A DNA stretch of 64,000 bases from assembly GCF_039544265.1 (NCBI RefSeq), contig NZ_BAABLI010000014.1:124001-188000 (forward strand), given 5' to 3'. This DNA is from Corallincola platygyrae. Lineage in GTDB: Bacteria; Pseudomonadota; Gammaproteobacteria; Enterobacterales; Neiellaceae. This document shows, one piece after another, positions 16,272 to 24,847 of this stretch. Within the stretch, counting starts at the first letter, position 1. Each line of letters begins with the position of its first letter. The notes under the pieces are model-generated. The model saw only the letters and a program-made list of their open reading frames with translations. It had not been told where the DNA came from and searched no databases. The position numbers and the translations under genes were made by a program.

Positions 16272-17234
16272 TTATTCTGCTGGTTTCTCAGGATTGGACA
16301 AGCGATACACATAGGCTGAAATGATGTGTATTTTGTCTTCGCCGAGAGTGTCCTTAAATGCTGGCATTACACCCGCACGACCATTAACCAGTGTTTCGAT
16401 AACCGCTTTACGAGAACCACCGTAAAGCCAGATATTGTCAGTAAGGTTCGGTGCGCCAAGCGCTTGATTACCTTTACCATCCACGCCGTGACAGGCTGCA
16501 CAGGCTGCAAACTTGAGTTTGCCCGCTGCCGCTTCGCGTTCATTTACCTTACGACCTGACAGGCTCAGCACATAGGACGCCAATTCTTCTATGGCCTGTT
16601 CACCCATGCTCGACCAACCAGGCATGGCGGCGACGCGGCCGTGCAACAAGGTCTGCCTGATCGTCTCTGGTTCACCACCGTAGAGCCAGTCACCGTCGGT
16701 CAGGTTAGGGAAGCCGATGCCACCGCGAGCATCTGAGCCGTGGCACTGTGCACAGTTTTGCAGGAATAAGCGTTGCCCGATACGCAGAGCCTCTGCGTCG
16801 TAGGCTAGATCAATGATTTCACGCTCAACAAACGGCTTTAACACTTCGTTGAAACGTTCGTCTTTGAACCGAACTTCACGGTCATACTGAACCAGCAGCC
16901 CCGCTTCTTCAGCACTGTCCGCGGCCGCTTTTGATTCTTCCAGTGACTTAATGCCCTGGTTAGAACTCGTCCAACCGAGCACGCCAGCAAAGTTACCCAA
17001 ACCAGGGTAGAGCGCCAGATAGCCTAAGCCGAAAATGAAGGTAATGATGAACATAATGCTCCACCAGCGAGGCAGTGGATTATTAAGCTCTTCAATACCG
17101 TCGAATTCGTGGCCCATGCTTTCGCCTTCTTCGACACCCATTTTGTCCTTCATGCACCACCACAGCACGACTGCGCATAAGCCCAGGCAGGCGAGGGTGA
17201 GGACAATGATCCAAACACTCCAGAAAGTACTCAT
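16272..17234 (-). CDS. ccoP: cbb3-type cytochrome c oxidase diheme subunit CcoP
   Basis: Membrane-anchored dihaem cytochrome that passes electrons to CcoO and CcoN. It has 320 residues: two N-terminal hydrophobic segments (about 5-27 and 58-77), then two cytochrome c domains with CAQCH (161-165) and CAACH (245-249), and distal methionines in AAMPGW and GVMPAF. It starts 3 bp after the ccoQ stop. Confidence 0.97.
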   Translation of the reverse strand: MSTFWSVWIIVLTLACLGLCAVVLWWCMKDKMGVEEGESMGHEFDGIEELNNPLPRWWSIMFIITFIFGLGYLALYPGLGNFAGVLGWTSSNQGIKSLEESKAAADSAEEAGLLVQYDREVRFKDERFNEVLKPFVEREIIDLAYDAEALRIGQRLFLQNCAQCHGSDARGGIGFPNLTDGDWLYGGEPETIRQTLLHGRVAAMPGWSSMGEQAIEELASYVLSLSGRKVNEREAAAGKLKFAACAACHGVDGKGNQALGAPNLTDNIWLYGGSRKAVIETLVNGRAGVMPAFKDTLGEDKIHIISAYVYRLSNPEKPAE

Positions 17235-17237
17235 TCT

Positions 17238-17411
17238 TTATGACTCCCGCTTGTTGTCTTTGTCCTGTTGAGCATCGTTCTCGTCGAAAATCATATTGGC
17301 AGCTTCGTCAAAAGCTGATTTGCGACGTTTGCTATATGCCCAGACAACAATTCCAATAAACACCACCAGGATGATGATTGTTAGTACGCCTCTAAACGTT
17401 CCGTAATCCAT
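17238..17411 (-). CDS. ccoQ: cbb3 oxidase small subunit CcoQ
   Basis: A 57-residue single-helix protein: MDYGTFRG, a hydrophobic stretch (VLTIIILVVFIGIVVWAY), then KRRKSAFDEAANMIFDE, which fits CcoQ/FixQ. It stabilises the complex. AAGG overlapping the ccoO stop is its ribosome site, 9 nt before the ATG. An adjacent upstream ATG (17414) would add one methionine. It lies between ccoO and ccoP, as usual. Confidence 0.93.
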   Translation of the reverse strand: MDYGTFRGVLTIIILVVFIGIVVWAYSKRRKSAFDEAANMIFDENDAQQDKDNKRES

Positions 17412-17420
17412 CATTGCACC

Positions 17421-18032
17421 TTACTTGAGTGCTGTACCCAGGGACTGAAGATACGCGATTAGCGCGTCCATCTCAGTTTTGCCTTCGAGACTGGCGACAT
17501 CAGCTTCTAACGCTGCATCATCACCATAAGGCACACCAAATTGGTCGCGGAATACCTGCATCTTCTTCAACGTCAACTCGCTGCCTACCGCGTTATCTTC
17601 CAACCAGGGGAAGCCCGGCATATTGGATTCAGGGATCACAGCTCGAGGATCTATCAGATGTATGCGGTGCCACTCATCACTGTAACGACCGCCCACACGT
17701 GCCAGATCTGGGCCTGTACGCTTAGAACCCCATAGGAACGGATGTTCCCATACAGATTCACCGGCAACCGAGTAGTGACCATAACGTTCAGTCTCTGCAC
17801 GGAAAGGACGAATCATTTGGCTGTGACAACCATTACACCCTTCGCGGATGTAGATATCGCGGCCTTCCATCTCAAGTGCAGTGTATGGGCGCAGGCCATC
17901 AACTGGCTCTGTAGTGTCTTTTTGGAAAATCAATGGCGTGATCTCTACCAGACCACCAAAGCTGATGGCGATAACGATAAAGATCGCCAGCAGGCCAACA
18001 TTCTTTTCGACTAATTCGTGAGAAAATTTCAT
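17421..18032 (-). CDS. ccoO: cbb3-type cytochrome c oxidase monoheme subunit CcoO
   Basis: 203 residues with an N-terminal membrane anchor (VGLLAIFIVIAISFGGLVEI) and one haem c site, CNGCH at 66-70, with the conserved GRDIYIREG before it and a distal methionine probably in SNMPGF. It accepts electrons from CcoP and feeds the CcoN binuclear centre. It starts 14 bp after ccoN. Confidence 0.97.
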   Translation of the reverse strand: MKFSHELVEKNVGLLAIFIVIAISFGGLVEITPLIFQKDTTEPVDGLRPYTALEMEGRDIYIREGCNGCHSQMIRPFRAETERYGHYSVAGESVWEHPFLWGSKRTGPDLARVGGRYSDEWHRIHLIDPRAVIPESNMPGFPWLEDNAVGSELTLKKMQVFRDQFGVPYGDDAALEADVASLEGKTEMDALIAYLQSLGTALK

Positions 18033-18046
18033 CTTCTGCGACTTCC

Positions 18047-19486
18047 TTATGCTGGCTGCGCTTCGCCTTCAGTGATCTCTTCAAGAGAACCATCTGGCGC
18101 AGTGATAGTCTTGAAGGCGTTGTACGCCATCACAAACATACCGGCGAGGAAGATTGCACCACCTACAAAGCGAACAAAGTAGAATGGATAAGATGCTTCC
18201 AAAGCCTGCACAAAGCTGTAGGTCAGGGTGCCGTCAGTATTTACCGCACGCCACATCATGCCCTGCATGATTCCGCTGATCCACATAGCGACGATGTAAA
18301 GCACAACCCCCACTGTTGCTAACCAGAAATGCACATTTACCAGCTTAGTGCTGTACATGCGGCTTTGATTAAACAGGGCAGGGATCAAGTGGTATACCGA
18401 ACCAATCGAAACCATTGCTACCCAGCCTAGCGCACCTGAGTGCACGTGGCCGATAGTCCAGTCGGTATAGTGAGACAGAGCATTAACTGTCTTGATTGAC
18501 ATCATCGGACCTTCAAAGGTCGACATACCGTAGAAAGACAGAGAAACAATCAGGAAGCGCAGAACTGGGTCAGTACGCAGTTTGTGCCATGCACCTGACA
18601 GGGTCATGATACCGTTGATCATGCCACCCCAGGATGGTGCAAACAGGATGATTGACATCACCATGCCCAGAGACTGTGTCCAGTCTGGCAGAGCAGTGTA
18701 GTGCAGGTGATGCGGGCCAGCCCAGATATAAAGACTAACCAACGCCCAGAAGTGAACAATCGACAAGCGGTAGGAGTATACCGGACGACCGGCCTGTTTA
18801 GGCACGAAGTAGTACATCATGCCTAGGAAACCTGCGGTGAGCAGGAAGCCTACGGCGTTGTGACCGTACCACCACTGCACCATGGCATCGATCGCGCCTG
18901 AGTAAATGGAATATGATTTCCATAGTGACACAGGCACAGCCATGCTGTTAACAATGTGCAGAACAGCAACAGTGATAATAAAAGCGCCGAAGAACCAGTT
19001 CGCCACATAAATATGGGAAGTTCTACGGATTACCAAAGTGCCGAAAAATACGACGGCATAAATAACCCATACCACCGCAATTAAAATATCAATTGGCCAT
19101 TCCAGCTCTGCATACTCTTTGGACGTTGTCAGTCCCATAGGCAGAGTGATTGCCGCCGATACAATGATGAGCTGCCATCCCCAAAACACGATACTGGCTA
19201 GCGGGCCACCGAATAGACGTGTCTGACAGGTTCGTTGTACGACATAAAGTGATGTTGCCATTAAGGCACACGTACCAAACGCAAAAATGACTGCGTTAGT
19301 GTGAAGAGGTCTGAGACGGCTGTATGTCAGCCAGGGTGTTTCAAAGTTTAACGCTGGCCAGATTAACTGGGCTGCAATTAAAACCCCCACGGCCATGCCA
19401 ACAATTCCCCAGATGATAGTCATGATGGTGAATTGGCGCACAACAGTGTAGTTATAATCAGCGTGAGACGTGCTTGCTTGGCTCAT
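18047..19486 (-). CDS. ccoN: cbb3-type cytochrome c oxidase catalytic subunit CcoN
   Basis: Haem-copper oxidase subunit I of the high-affinity cbb3 type, reducing oxygen to water while pumping protons. It has 479 residues and about 12 membrane helices. Histidines for the low- and high-spin haems and CuB are seen in RPLHTNAVIFAFG, WWYGHNAVGF, GPHHLHY and DWTIGHVHSGALGW. It heads the ccoNOQP operon. A dyad at 19580-19607 lies in its promoter region, but I find no canonical FNR box there. Confidence 0.97.
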   Translation of the reverse strand: MSQASTSHADYNYTVVRQFTIMTIIWGIVGMAVGVLIAAQLIWPALNFETPWLTYSRLRPLHTNAVIFAFGTCALMATSLYVVQRTCQTRLFGGPLASIVFWGWQLIIVSAAITLPMGLTTSKEYAELEWPIDILIAVVWVIYAVVFFGTLVIRRTSHIYVANWFFGAFIITVAVLHIVNSMAVPVSLWKSYSIYSGAIDAMVQWWYGHNAVGFLLTAGFLGMMYYFVPKQAGRPVYSYRLSIVHFWALVSLYIWAGPHHLHYTALPDWTQSLGMVMSIILFAPSWGGMINGIMTLSGAWHKLRTDPVLRFLIVSLSFYGMSTFEGPMMSIKTVNALSHYTDWTIGHVHSGALGWVAMVSIGSVYHLIPALFNQSRMYSTKLVNVHFWLATVGVVLYIVAMWISGIMQGMMWRAVNTDGTLTYSFVQALEASYPFYFVRFVGGAIFLAGMFVMAYNAFKTITAPDGSLEEITEGEAQPA

Positions 19487-19579
19487 AATCGTGCTTCCGC
19501 TGGTGCTTCTTGCTACGTTGTTCGGCTTAAAATTACCGAATCGTTAAATTGTTATAGTTTGAGAGTAAAACCGCCAGTT

Positions 19580-19607
19580 ACAATTCACTAAAAATGAGTT
19601 GAATTGT
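19580..19607. promoter_or_regulatory. Inverted repeat in the ccoN promoter region
   Basis: ACAATTCA/TGAATTGT (19580-19587 and 19600-19607), two perfect 8-bp arms 12 bp apart, about 95 bp upstream of ccoN and 115 bp upstream of the divergent lipoprotein gene. The arm spacing suits a dimer contacting one face of the helix. It is not an FNR-type site, and the cognate regulator is unknown. Confidence 0.4.
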
Positions 19608-19721
19608 TTTGCTAGGGTTAAACGCCGCGCATTCTACGTCACTCATTTGTAAAAAGATAGCGATGCCCCCACAGTTCCAGAGGGTATATTTGCTGTTCAA
19701 ATTAGATGTGAGACGAAGCGC

Positions 19722-20171
19722 ATGAAATGTGAGCATAGGGCTGGTTTAACTACAGCAATATTACTGATTTTTCCGTTTTTTATGGTGGGCTGTGATGGAA
19801 GCCAAAAGCCCTTAATAGGCGACATAGAGGGGTGCGTACCGGCTAAAATCCAGTGTGTTGATGCCAACCAGGCCCATAACGCAGTTTTTTGGTTGGAAAC
19901 CGATAGTTTTGAGACTGAAATTGCCATGCCTGCCCATGTTAAATTCAGTCAAAAGGGCTTGATGGTTGAAAGCGCAAAACTAAGCGGTGACAACATGTAT
20001 ATGGGTTACATTCCGGTGATGTTTGAGAAAGATGCTGAAGGTGTTTTTGTTGCGGATATGTATCTTGCTTCCTGCACCCAAAAAGATATGCGCTGGAAGC
20101 TGACGCTGAATACCGTGAATACCGAGGGCGTTTTAGAAGAGTGGCACTTTGTTTTCGATGCTCCGCGCTAA
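19722..20171 (+). CDS. Putative lipoprotein next to the cbb3 operon
   Basis: 149 residues. A basic N-terminus, a hydrophobic stretch (TTAILLIFPFFMV) and the lipobox FMVGC, with the lipidated cysteine at residue 24, indicate a lipoprotein signal. The mature domain contains four more cysteines (GC, QC and SC contexts), possibly disulfide-bonded. It is divergent from ccoN, an arrangement that hints at a link with respiration, but I do not recognise the family. The ribosome site is weak. Confidence 0.75.
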   Translation: MKCEHRAGLTTAILLIFPFFMVGCDGSQKPLIGDIEGCVPAKIQCVDANQAHNAVFWLETDSFETEIAMPAHVKFSQKGLMVESAKLSGDNMYMGYIPVMFEKDAEGVFVADMYLASCTQKDMRWKLTLNTVNTEGVLEEWHFVFDAPR

Positions 20172-20197
20172 GGGAGTGGTTTGGACTGACAGGGGTT

Positions 20198-20818
20198 ATG
20201 AAAAAGATTCTTTGTTTTGGTGATTCCAATACCTGGGGGTATGCACCCTCAGGGAAGAGGTATAAGAAGCGTTGTCGGTGGCCTGGTGTATTAGCCAAAC
20301 AATTAGCGCCTGCATTCACAGTAATCGAAGCCGGGTTGCCGGGTCGGACATCCGAACGTGATATGCCTTATGGCGATAACGATTTAATTCTTCCCAAACT
20401 AAAGGGGCTTGTTGCAGAACATCGACCAGAGTTGGTGGTGATAGCCTTAGGAACTAACGATTTTCTCTCTAACGTAAACATGACCGTCGAAAAGACTATA
20501 AGAAACTTGATCGGCTTGGTGGGCTCAATACGTGAAATTGAAGAGGCATCGGGTCAAATCTCGGAGATAATACTGGTCAGCCCGACAGAAATTCTTCCAG
20601 AAGGAGAGTTCACTCCGATGTTCAACGCTCCACAGATTGCTTTGCAGGCAATAGAAGTTGAAAATGTAGCCGCTCAAAATGGGTTAGGCTACGTCGATGC
20701 TCGGCAGCATGCTGAGCCTGATCATAATGAAGGTGTGCACTGGACGGAAAGTGCGCATGAGAAATTTGGGCTAAAAATTGCGGAAGTAGTAGTTGATAGA
20801 TTGGCGTCACCCAACTAG
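20198..20818 (+). CDS. SGNH-hydrolase family esterase
   Basis: 206 residues from the ATG at 20198; an upstream in-frame start at 20141 would overlap the lipoprotein gene. Block I is GDSNTWG (Ser10), block III GTND (Asn87), and the block V histidine is His181 in EGVHWTESAH. The usual Asp three residues before this His is Glu178 here. Relatives are arylesterases, acyl-CoA thioesterases or carbohydrate esterases, and the substrate is unknown. No signal peptide. Its TAG shares CTAG with the stop of the convergent downstream gene. Confidence 0.88.
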   Translation: MKKILCFGDSNTWGYAPSGKRYKKRCRWPGVLAKQLAPAFTVIEAGLPGRTSERDMPYGDNDLILPKLKGLVAEHRPELVVIALGTNDFLSNVNMTVEKTIRNLIGLVGSIREIEEASGQISEIILVSPTEILPEGEFTPMFNAPQIALQAIEVENVAAQNGLGYVDARQHAEPDHNEGVHWTESAHEKFGLKIAEVVVDRLASPN

Positions 20819-21675
20819 TTTTTCTGCTCCTTTAACACTTGGTTCAGGTTTGTTTTAAAGGCCGGTACGGTGCTTTGGTCAATGTGTAATGTGTGCGCCT
20901 TTAAGAAGTCGTTTGTCTCATACAGATTGGATAGCGTCTGATTCACATCTTCTATGAATTTAGCGCCAATTTCCGATTTACTGCACGCTATATAGGTGAC
21001 GAGAAACTCGGGTGCACCAGCGAGACTTATCGATTCAATTTCGCTCTCAGAAAGGTTGTGCTGGGCTATTTGGTGTTTGATTTGCGTAGGGTAGTCAACG
21101 ATTAAATCAACCATCTGATTACTTAGCAACATGGCGTTTGTGTCGTATCTGTTGTCGACACTGAACATCGAAATGCCTTCTTTGGTCGCTTTGTGTAGTT
21201 CAGCGTCCCAACGTTTTCCATAAGAAGCATCACTAGCCAAACCAAGAACAACTCTCGGCTTTTGACTTAACAGCAAGTGAATAGACGTGAGTTTGCCATT
21301 GGCATCGATAAGCTGAGGTGGAATAACGGTTCTATTTTTCAAAAAGTACAATCTAGGGCCGAGGTGAAGGTTGAGTGGTTGAGAAAAGTAATTCCTGGAT
21401 TGTCGCTCACTGTTTTTTAATCGATTAGCGACACAGGCATTTGGATTGGTAAAGAGTTCCTTGTCGATACCAGAGACTGATGCGACGCGAATATCAAAGT
21501 GATATTGAGGAAGAGACTTCATTACCAACTTCACTGTGTCTACACCAATCGAGAATGGTTCATGGGAAGTTAACGCAACTTCATCTCTCTGGTCATCGGT
21601 TATCCAGACGATTGTCTGAGCAGACAAAGCGGAGCTAAGTACAACAGAGAACAAACCAATGAGCCAACGACGCAT
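20815..21675 (-). CDS. Periplasmic solute-binding-like protein (family 3)
   Basis: 286 residues with a signal peptide (cleavage after ALSAQ, about residue 20) and the two-lobed pattern of type-3 extracellular solute-binding proteins; it resembles the stand-alone TIGR02285-type group. It has the F-S-x-P pattern NYFSQPL near residue 95 and the internal LGLASDASYG lobe-crossing stretch. No permease or ATPase genes are next to it, so a role in sensing or scavenging cannot be settled. It is convergent with the SGNH gene and shares its stop bases. Confidence 0.8.
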   Translation of the reverse strand: MRRWLIGLFSVVLSSALSAQTIVWITDDQRDEVALTSHEPFSIGVDTVKLVMKSLPQYHFDIRVASVSGIDKELFTNPNACVANRLKNSERQSRNYFSQPLNLHLGPRLYFLKNRTVIPPQLIDANGKLTSIHLLLSQKPRVVLGLASDASYGKRWDAELHKATKEGISMFSVDNRYDTNAMLLSNQMVDLIVDYPTQIKHQIAQHNLSESEIESISLAGAPEFLVTYIACSKSEIGAKFIEDVNQTLSNLYETNDFLKAHTLHIDQSTVPAFKTNLNQVLKEQKN

Positions 21676-21902
21676 TATTAATTCCCACGCGATAAATAGG
21701 TGTTAGCTAGACATAGCGGTAAACAGGTTAGAACTCTAATAGGGGGATAAGAATTGAGAGAGGTATCACTGTTACCAGATACTATATTTAACATAATATA
21801 CATTATGCGCATATAACTATAATTTCATAAAACTAGGTTACTGCTGTGTGCCTGGCGTATAATCGACAAATAGCTCATCTATTCAATTGATTAAGGTTCA
21901 GT

Positions 21903-23903
21903 TTGGTCACGCTCCCCAAGCCAATTAGTTCGGAACAGATCGGTCCTCTATTTCTAAAGCAGACATTTTCTGAAAGTAACAATGACGTCAATGTTGCCCG
22001 TGTTGGTGTCGACCTTTCTCTCGGTCAGGATGCCGCAGTCGAAACCTTGTCCATCGCATTCTCTGACGCCTGTCGTGGCCAGCACCTGTATTTTAACAGT
22101 CGTGGTGGTTTTGATGATGAGTTCTTGATTAGTGACCTGTTATCTAGAGGTTTGCCAGACGATCATAAGTTAGCCAGCAGAGATTGGGTTTACGTTCCAT
22201 GCTCCTTGCAACCAAACAAGCCGCGCTTAATCGAATTGCCTGCCGCGAGTGCTGGTCAGTTTTGCGAAGATATAGCGGCTTACTACGAGTCACTACTCAA
22301 AGACATTGATGGCCCCAGCTTCGAAGCTTTGTTGTCTCAATATGGTGATTCAGCAAACCTACGAGCTTATTTGGCTGAGCTAGCGCTTGGTGATACCGCC
22401 CATGAAATGACGCCCGCCGTGCTGGTGACTCACAGCCAGGCAAACGAGTTTCCTCTTATCCATTGTTACCGTCTTGATGAGCGTCGTTTGTTTGGCGAGA
22501 TACGTTACGAAACACAGCAAGGCAGTGTTATTACAAGCCAGCAGATGCTTCAGCCTGGGTTGCTACACCTTGCAAATGGCGGTGTATTGGTGATTAAGGC
22601 TGAACACCTTATTGAACGTCCAGACCTATGGGGTCGCCTGAAAGCAGTCATCTTAACGGGATTACTCGACTGGCTCCCGCTGGAATCACAGAACGTTGTT
22701 TCTGCGTTTAATCCTGAACCTATGCCGCTCAACATTCGCCTGATACTAATCGGTGACCGATCATGTTTATCTGAATTGGAACTGCAGGACCCCGAGTTCA
22801 CTGAATTCTTTTCACTGATATGCGACATTCGGGCGGTTTATGACGTGCGTACCGCTTCGGATCATTTGAAATACAGGCTGTATATACAGGAAGTAGCCCG
22901 GTTTAGAGGGCTTTTGCCACTGTCCGAAGAAGCGATTGATGCTATAGCAAACTGGTCTTCAAGACATTGTGAAGATAACAGTCGGGTGCTTTTAACCAGC
23001 CGGGACATTGGGAATCTTATGGCTCAGGCCTGCCACTATGCCCATAAACAAAAAGCACTGCAGTTAGATGCAAGCCACGTGGTTAAAGCGATTGAAGCGA
23101 GCAAAAAGCGGCTCTGTTTGATTGCTGACGAACATCTATATGGGATTGAAACCGGGCAAGTAAAACTGCAACTAACTGGCAAGGCTATTGGCCAGGTCAA
23201 CGGTCTTACAGTCATCGATGCTGCAGGCGAACAGTTTGGTGAACCTGCTCGAATCACAGCCTCCGTTCATATGGGTGACGGTGACGTTATCGATATTGAG
23301 CGCAAAGCCGATATGGCCGGCAATATCCATGCAAAGAGCACTATGATTTTGAGTGCATTTGTCCATGGTCTGTTTTCTAAAGATACTCCTCTCCCCTTGT
23401 CCTGCAGCTTGGTGTTTGAACAGAGCTATTATCATGTAGATGGTGATAGTGCAGGTTTAGCCGAATTGCTTGCCCTGCTCTCTTCGTTTTCACACATACC
23501 TATTCAGCAATCTTTTGCCATCACAGGCGCTATTGATCAATTTGGTCAGGTAATGGCCGTTGGCGGGGTGAATGAAAAGATTGAAGGGTTTTATAAAGCC
23601 GCAAAGCATGTCGCACCAGAGCAGTCTGTTAGTGTTATTCTACCCAGAGCCAATATTAATCAGTTGAATCTCGCACCTGTTTACATAGAAGCCATAGAAC
23701 AAGAGTCTCTTATTCTGTACGGCGTCGATAACGTGGCCGAAGCTATTGCTCTGAGTATGGGGATGAGTGCTGGTGAGTTAGATGACCACGGCTACTATCC
23801 CGAAAACACGGTTTACGGGAGAATTCAAAGACGGGTTGATGACATTCATAGTCACGAAAAACCCAGTCTTTGGTCTATCTTTTTCCCTTGGAAGCGACAT
23901 TAA
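21903..23903 (+). CDS. Lon-like serine protease LonH/YcbZ
   Basis: 666 residues with a C-terminal Lon protease domain: nucleophile Ser516 in DGDSAG and Lys559 in GVNEKIEGF form the catalytic dyad. The N-terminal AAA-like region has a Walker-B-like hydrophobic stretch (GGVLVIKAEHL, 226-236) but no GxxxxGKT Walker A that I can find, so it may not use ATP. E. coli ycbZ (lonH, 586 residues) likewise precedes fabA. It starts at TTG with AAGG 6 nt upstream; no ATG fits. Confidence 0.88.
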   Translation: MVTLPKPISSEQIGPLFLKQTFSESNNDVNVARVGVDLSLGQDAAVETLSIAFSDACRGQHLYFNSRGGFDDEFLISDLLSRGLPDDHKLASRDWVYVPCSLQPNKPRLIELPAASAGQFCEDIAAYYESLLKDIDGPSFEALLSQYGDSANLRAYLAELALGDTAHEMTPAVLVTHSQANEFPLIHCYRLDERRLFGEIRYETQQGSVITSQQMLQPGLLHLANGGVLVIKAEHLIERPDLWGRLKAVILTGLLDWLPLESQNVVSAFNPEPMPLNIRLILIGDRSCLSELELQDPEFTEFFSLICDIRAVYDVRTASDHLKYRLYIQEVARFRGLLPLSEEAIDAIANWSSRHCEDNSRVLLTSRDIGNLMAQACHYAHKQKALQLDASHVVKAIEASKKRLCLIADEHLYGIETGQVKLQLTGKAIGQVNGLTVIDAAGEQFGEPARITASVHMGDGDVIDIERKADMAGNIHAKSTMILSAFVHGLFSKDTPLPLSCSLVFEQSYYHVDGDSAGLAELLALLSSFSHIPIQQSFAITGAIDQFGQVMAVGGVNEKIEGFYKAAKHVAPEQSVSVILPRANINQLNLAPVYIEAIEQESLILYGVDNVAEAIALSMGMSAGELDDHGYYPENTVYGRIQRRVDDIHSHEKPSLWSIFFPWKRH

Positions 23904-23921
23904 ATCTGATCGGAGTTGTCC

Positions 23922-23939
23922 AGCGTACATGTGTTCGCT
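23922..23939 (+). promoter_or_regulatory. FabR/DesT-type operator of fabA
   Basis: AGCGTACATGTGTTCGCT is an 18-bp near-palindrome of the form AGCGwACA-TGTwCGCT, the pattern I recall for the FabR site of E. coli fabA and fabB, and related to DesT sites of Pseudomonas. It fills the 17-bp spacer between TTGTCC (23916) and TAATCT (23939), so a bound TetR-type repressor would block RNA polymerase. The regulator gene is not in the window. Confidence 0.75.
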
Positions 23940-23973
23940 AATCTAAGCCGCTTTATGAGTAATGGAATTTAAC

Positions 23974-24486
23974 ATGCAGCAATCTAGCTACAATAAAGAA
24001 GAACTACTGGCATGTAGCCGTGGCGAAATGTTTGGCCCGGGAAATGCGCAACTGCCGGCTCCTAATATGTTGATGATGGACCGGATCATCGAAATCAATG
24101 ACCATGGTGGTGAGTTTGGCAAAGGCCAAGTGATTGCTGAACTGGATATCACACCTGATTTATGGTTTTTTGATTGTCACTTCCCTGGTGACCCAGTAAT
24201 GCCTGGTTGTCTTGGTTTGGACGCCATGTGGCAGATTGTTGGTTTCTTCCTTGGTTGGGGCGGTAGTCCTGGTAAAGGTCGCGCCCTGGGTGTTGGCGAA
24301 GTTAAATTCACTGGGCAAGTTCTGCCTACAGCGAAAAAAGTCACCTATCGCATCGATCTTAAGCGCGTTATTCGTCGCAAGCTGGTTATGGGGATCGGTG
24401 ATGGTGTGGTTGAAGTGGACGGTAAGAAGATCTACGAAGCCACCGACCTCAAAGTTGGCTTGTTCACAGACACCTCTACTTTCTAA
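23974..24486 (+). CDS. fabA: 3-hydroxydecanoyl-ACP dehydratase/isomerase FabA
   Basis: Dehydrates 3-hydroxydecanoyl-ACP and isomerises the trans-2 product to cis-3, the branch point for unsaturated fatty acids. 170 residues from the ATG at 23974 (GGA 7 nt before it; an in-frame ATG at 23962 would give 174). The catalytic His69 lies in CHFPGDPVMPG and Asp83 in GLDAMWQ. An operator for a fatty-acid-sensing repressor overlaps its promoter. It is flanked by lonH and convergent rmf, as in E. coli. The partner fabB is not in the window. Confidence 0.97.
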   Translation: MQQSSYNKEELLACSRGEMFGPGNAQLPAPNMLMMDRIIEINDHGGEFGKGQVIAELDITPDLWFFDCHFPGDPVMPGCLGLDAMWQIVGFFLGWGGSPGKGRALGVGEVKFTGQVLPTAKKVTYRIDLKRVIRRKLVMGIGDGVVEVDGKKIYEATDLKVGLFTDTSTF

Positions 24487-24509
24487 TAAACGCAACTCAT
24501 AAAAAAACA

Positions 24510-24532
24510 AAAGCCCCGTAATGGGGCTTTTT
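24510..24532. terminator. Bidirectional terminator between fabA and rmf
   Basis: Stem AAAGCCCC/GGGGCTTT (24510-24517 and 24523-24530), 5-nt loop, with a T-run on the plus strand and an A-run before it that gives a U-tract on the minus strand. It ends both fabA and convergent rmf. Confidence 0.88.
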
Positions 24533-24559
24533 GTATTTCTACGATAGAAAAAAGGATAG

Positions 24560-24736
24560 TTATTTGGGGCCTATGCCCATACTTCGATTTTCGACGGCTT
24601 CACGCCATCCACCTAACCATTGCGACCTGGATTCGATGCCTTGATAGGGACAATCTTCCCTCGAACGACCAACGATCCCCGCCTGGTAACCTCGCGCATG
24701 CGCCCTTTCCATACGATCTCTTTTCTGCCGTTTCAT
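24560..24736 (-). CDS. rmf: Ribosome modulation factor RMF
   Basis: 58 residues that turn 70S ribosomes into inactive 100S dimers in stationary phase. It begins MKRQKRDRMERAHARGYQAG and continues with GRSREDCPY and RSQWLGGWREA, nearly the E. coli RMF pattern (MKRQKRDRLERAHQRGYQAG; 55 residues). AGAGGA is about 12 nt before this ATG; an adjacent ATG at 24739 would add one Met with better spacing. The position convergent to fabA is the same as in E. coli. It is the shortest protein gene found between fabA and the DUF3466 gene. Confidence 0.93.
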   Translation of the reverse strand: MKRQKRDRMERAHARGYQAGIVGRSREDCPYQGIESRSQWLGGWREAVENRSMGIGPK

Positions 24737-24847
24737 CATACAGTGTCATCCTCTTTGTTAGGAAAGTGGCACTCCGTGGTGACGAAGCGCCCACCCTCTT
24801 ATACTCAATCAGACACGCGTATGACACAAAGTCGTATTGGCTATTTA

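Noticed and set aside
19487..19721. Search for an FNR box before ccoN
   Set aside because: No TTGAT-N4-ATCAA match on either strand; the best stretches differ at four or more positions.
21792..21807. CATAAT-ATAC-ATTATG palindrome upstream of lonH
   Set aside because: Six-base AT-only arms in a very AT-rich promoter stretch are expected by chance; I give it no weight without comparison.
24600..24827. A 75-codon minus-strand frame between fabA and the DUF3466 gene
   Set aside because: It overlaps rmf in another frame; only the rmf frame resembles a known protein.
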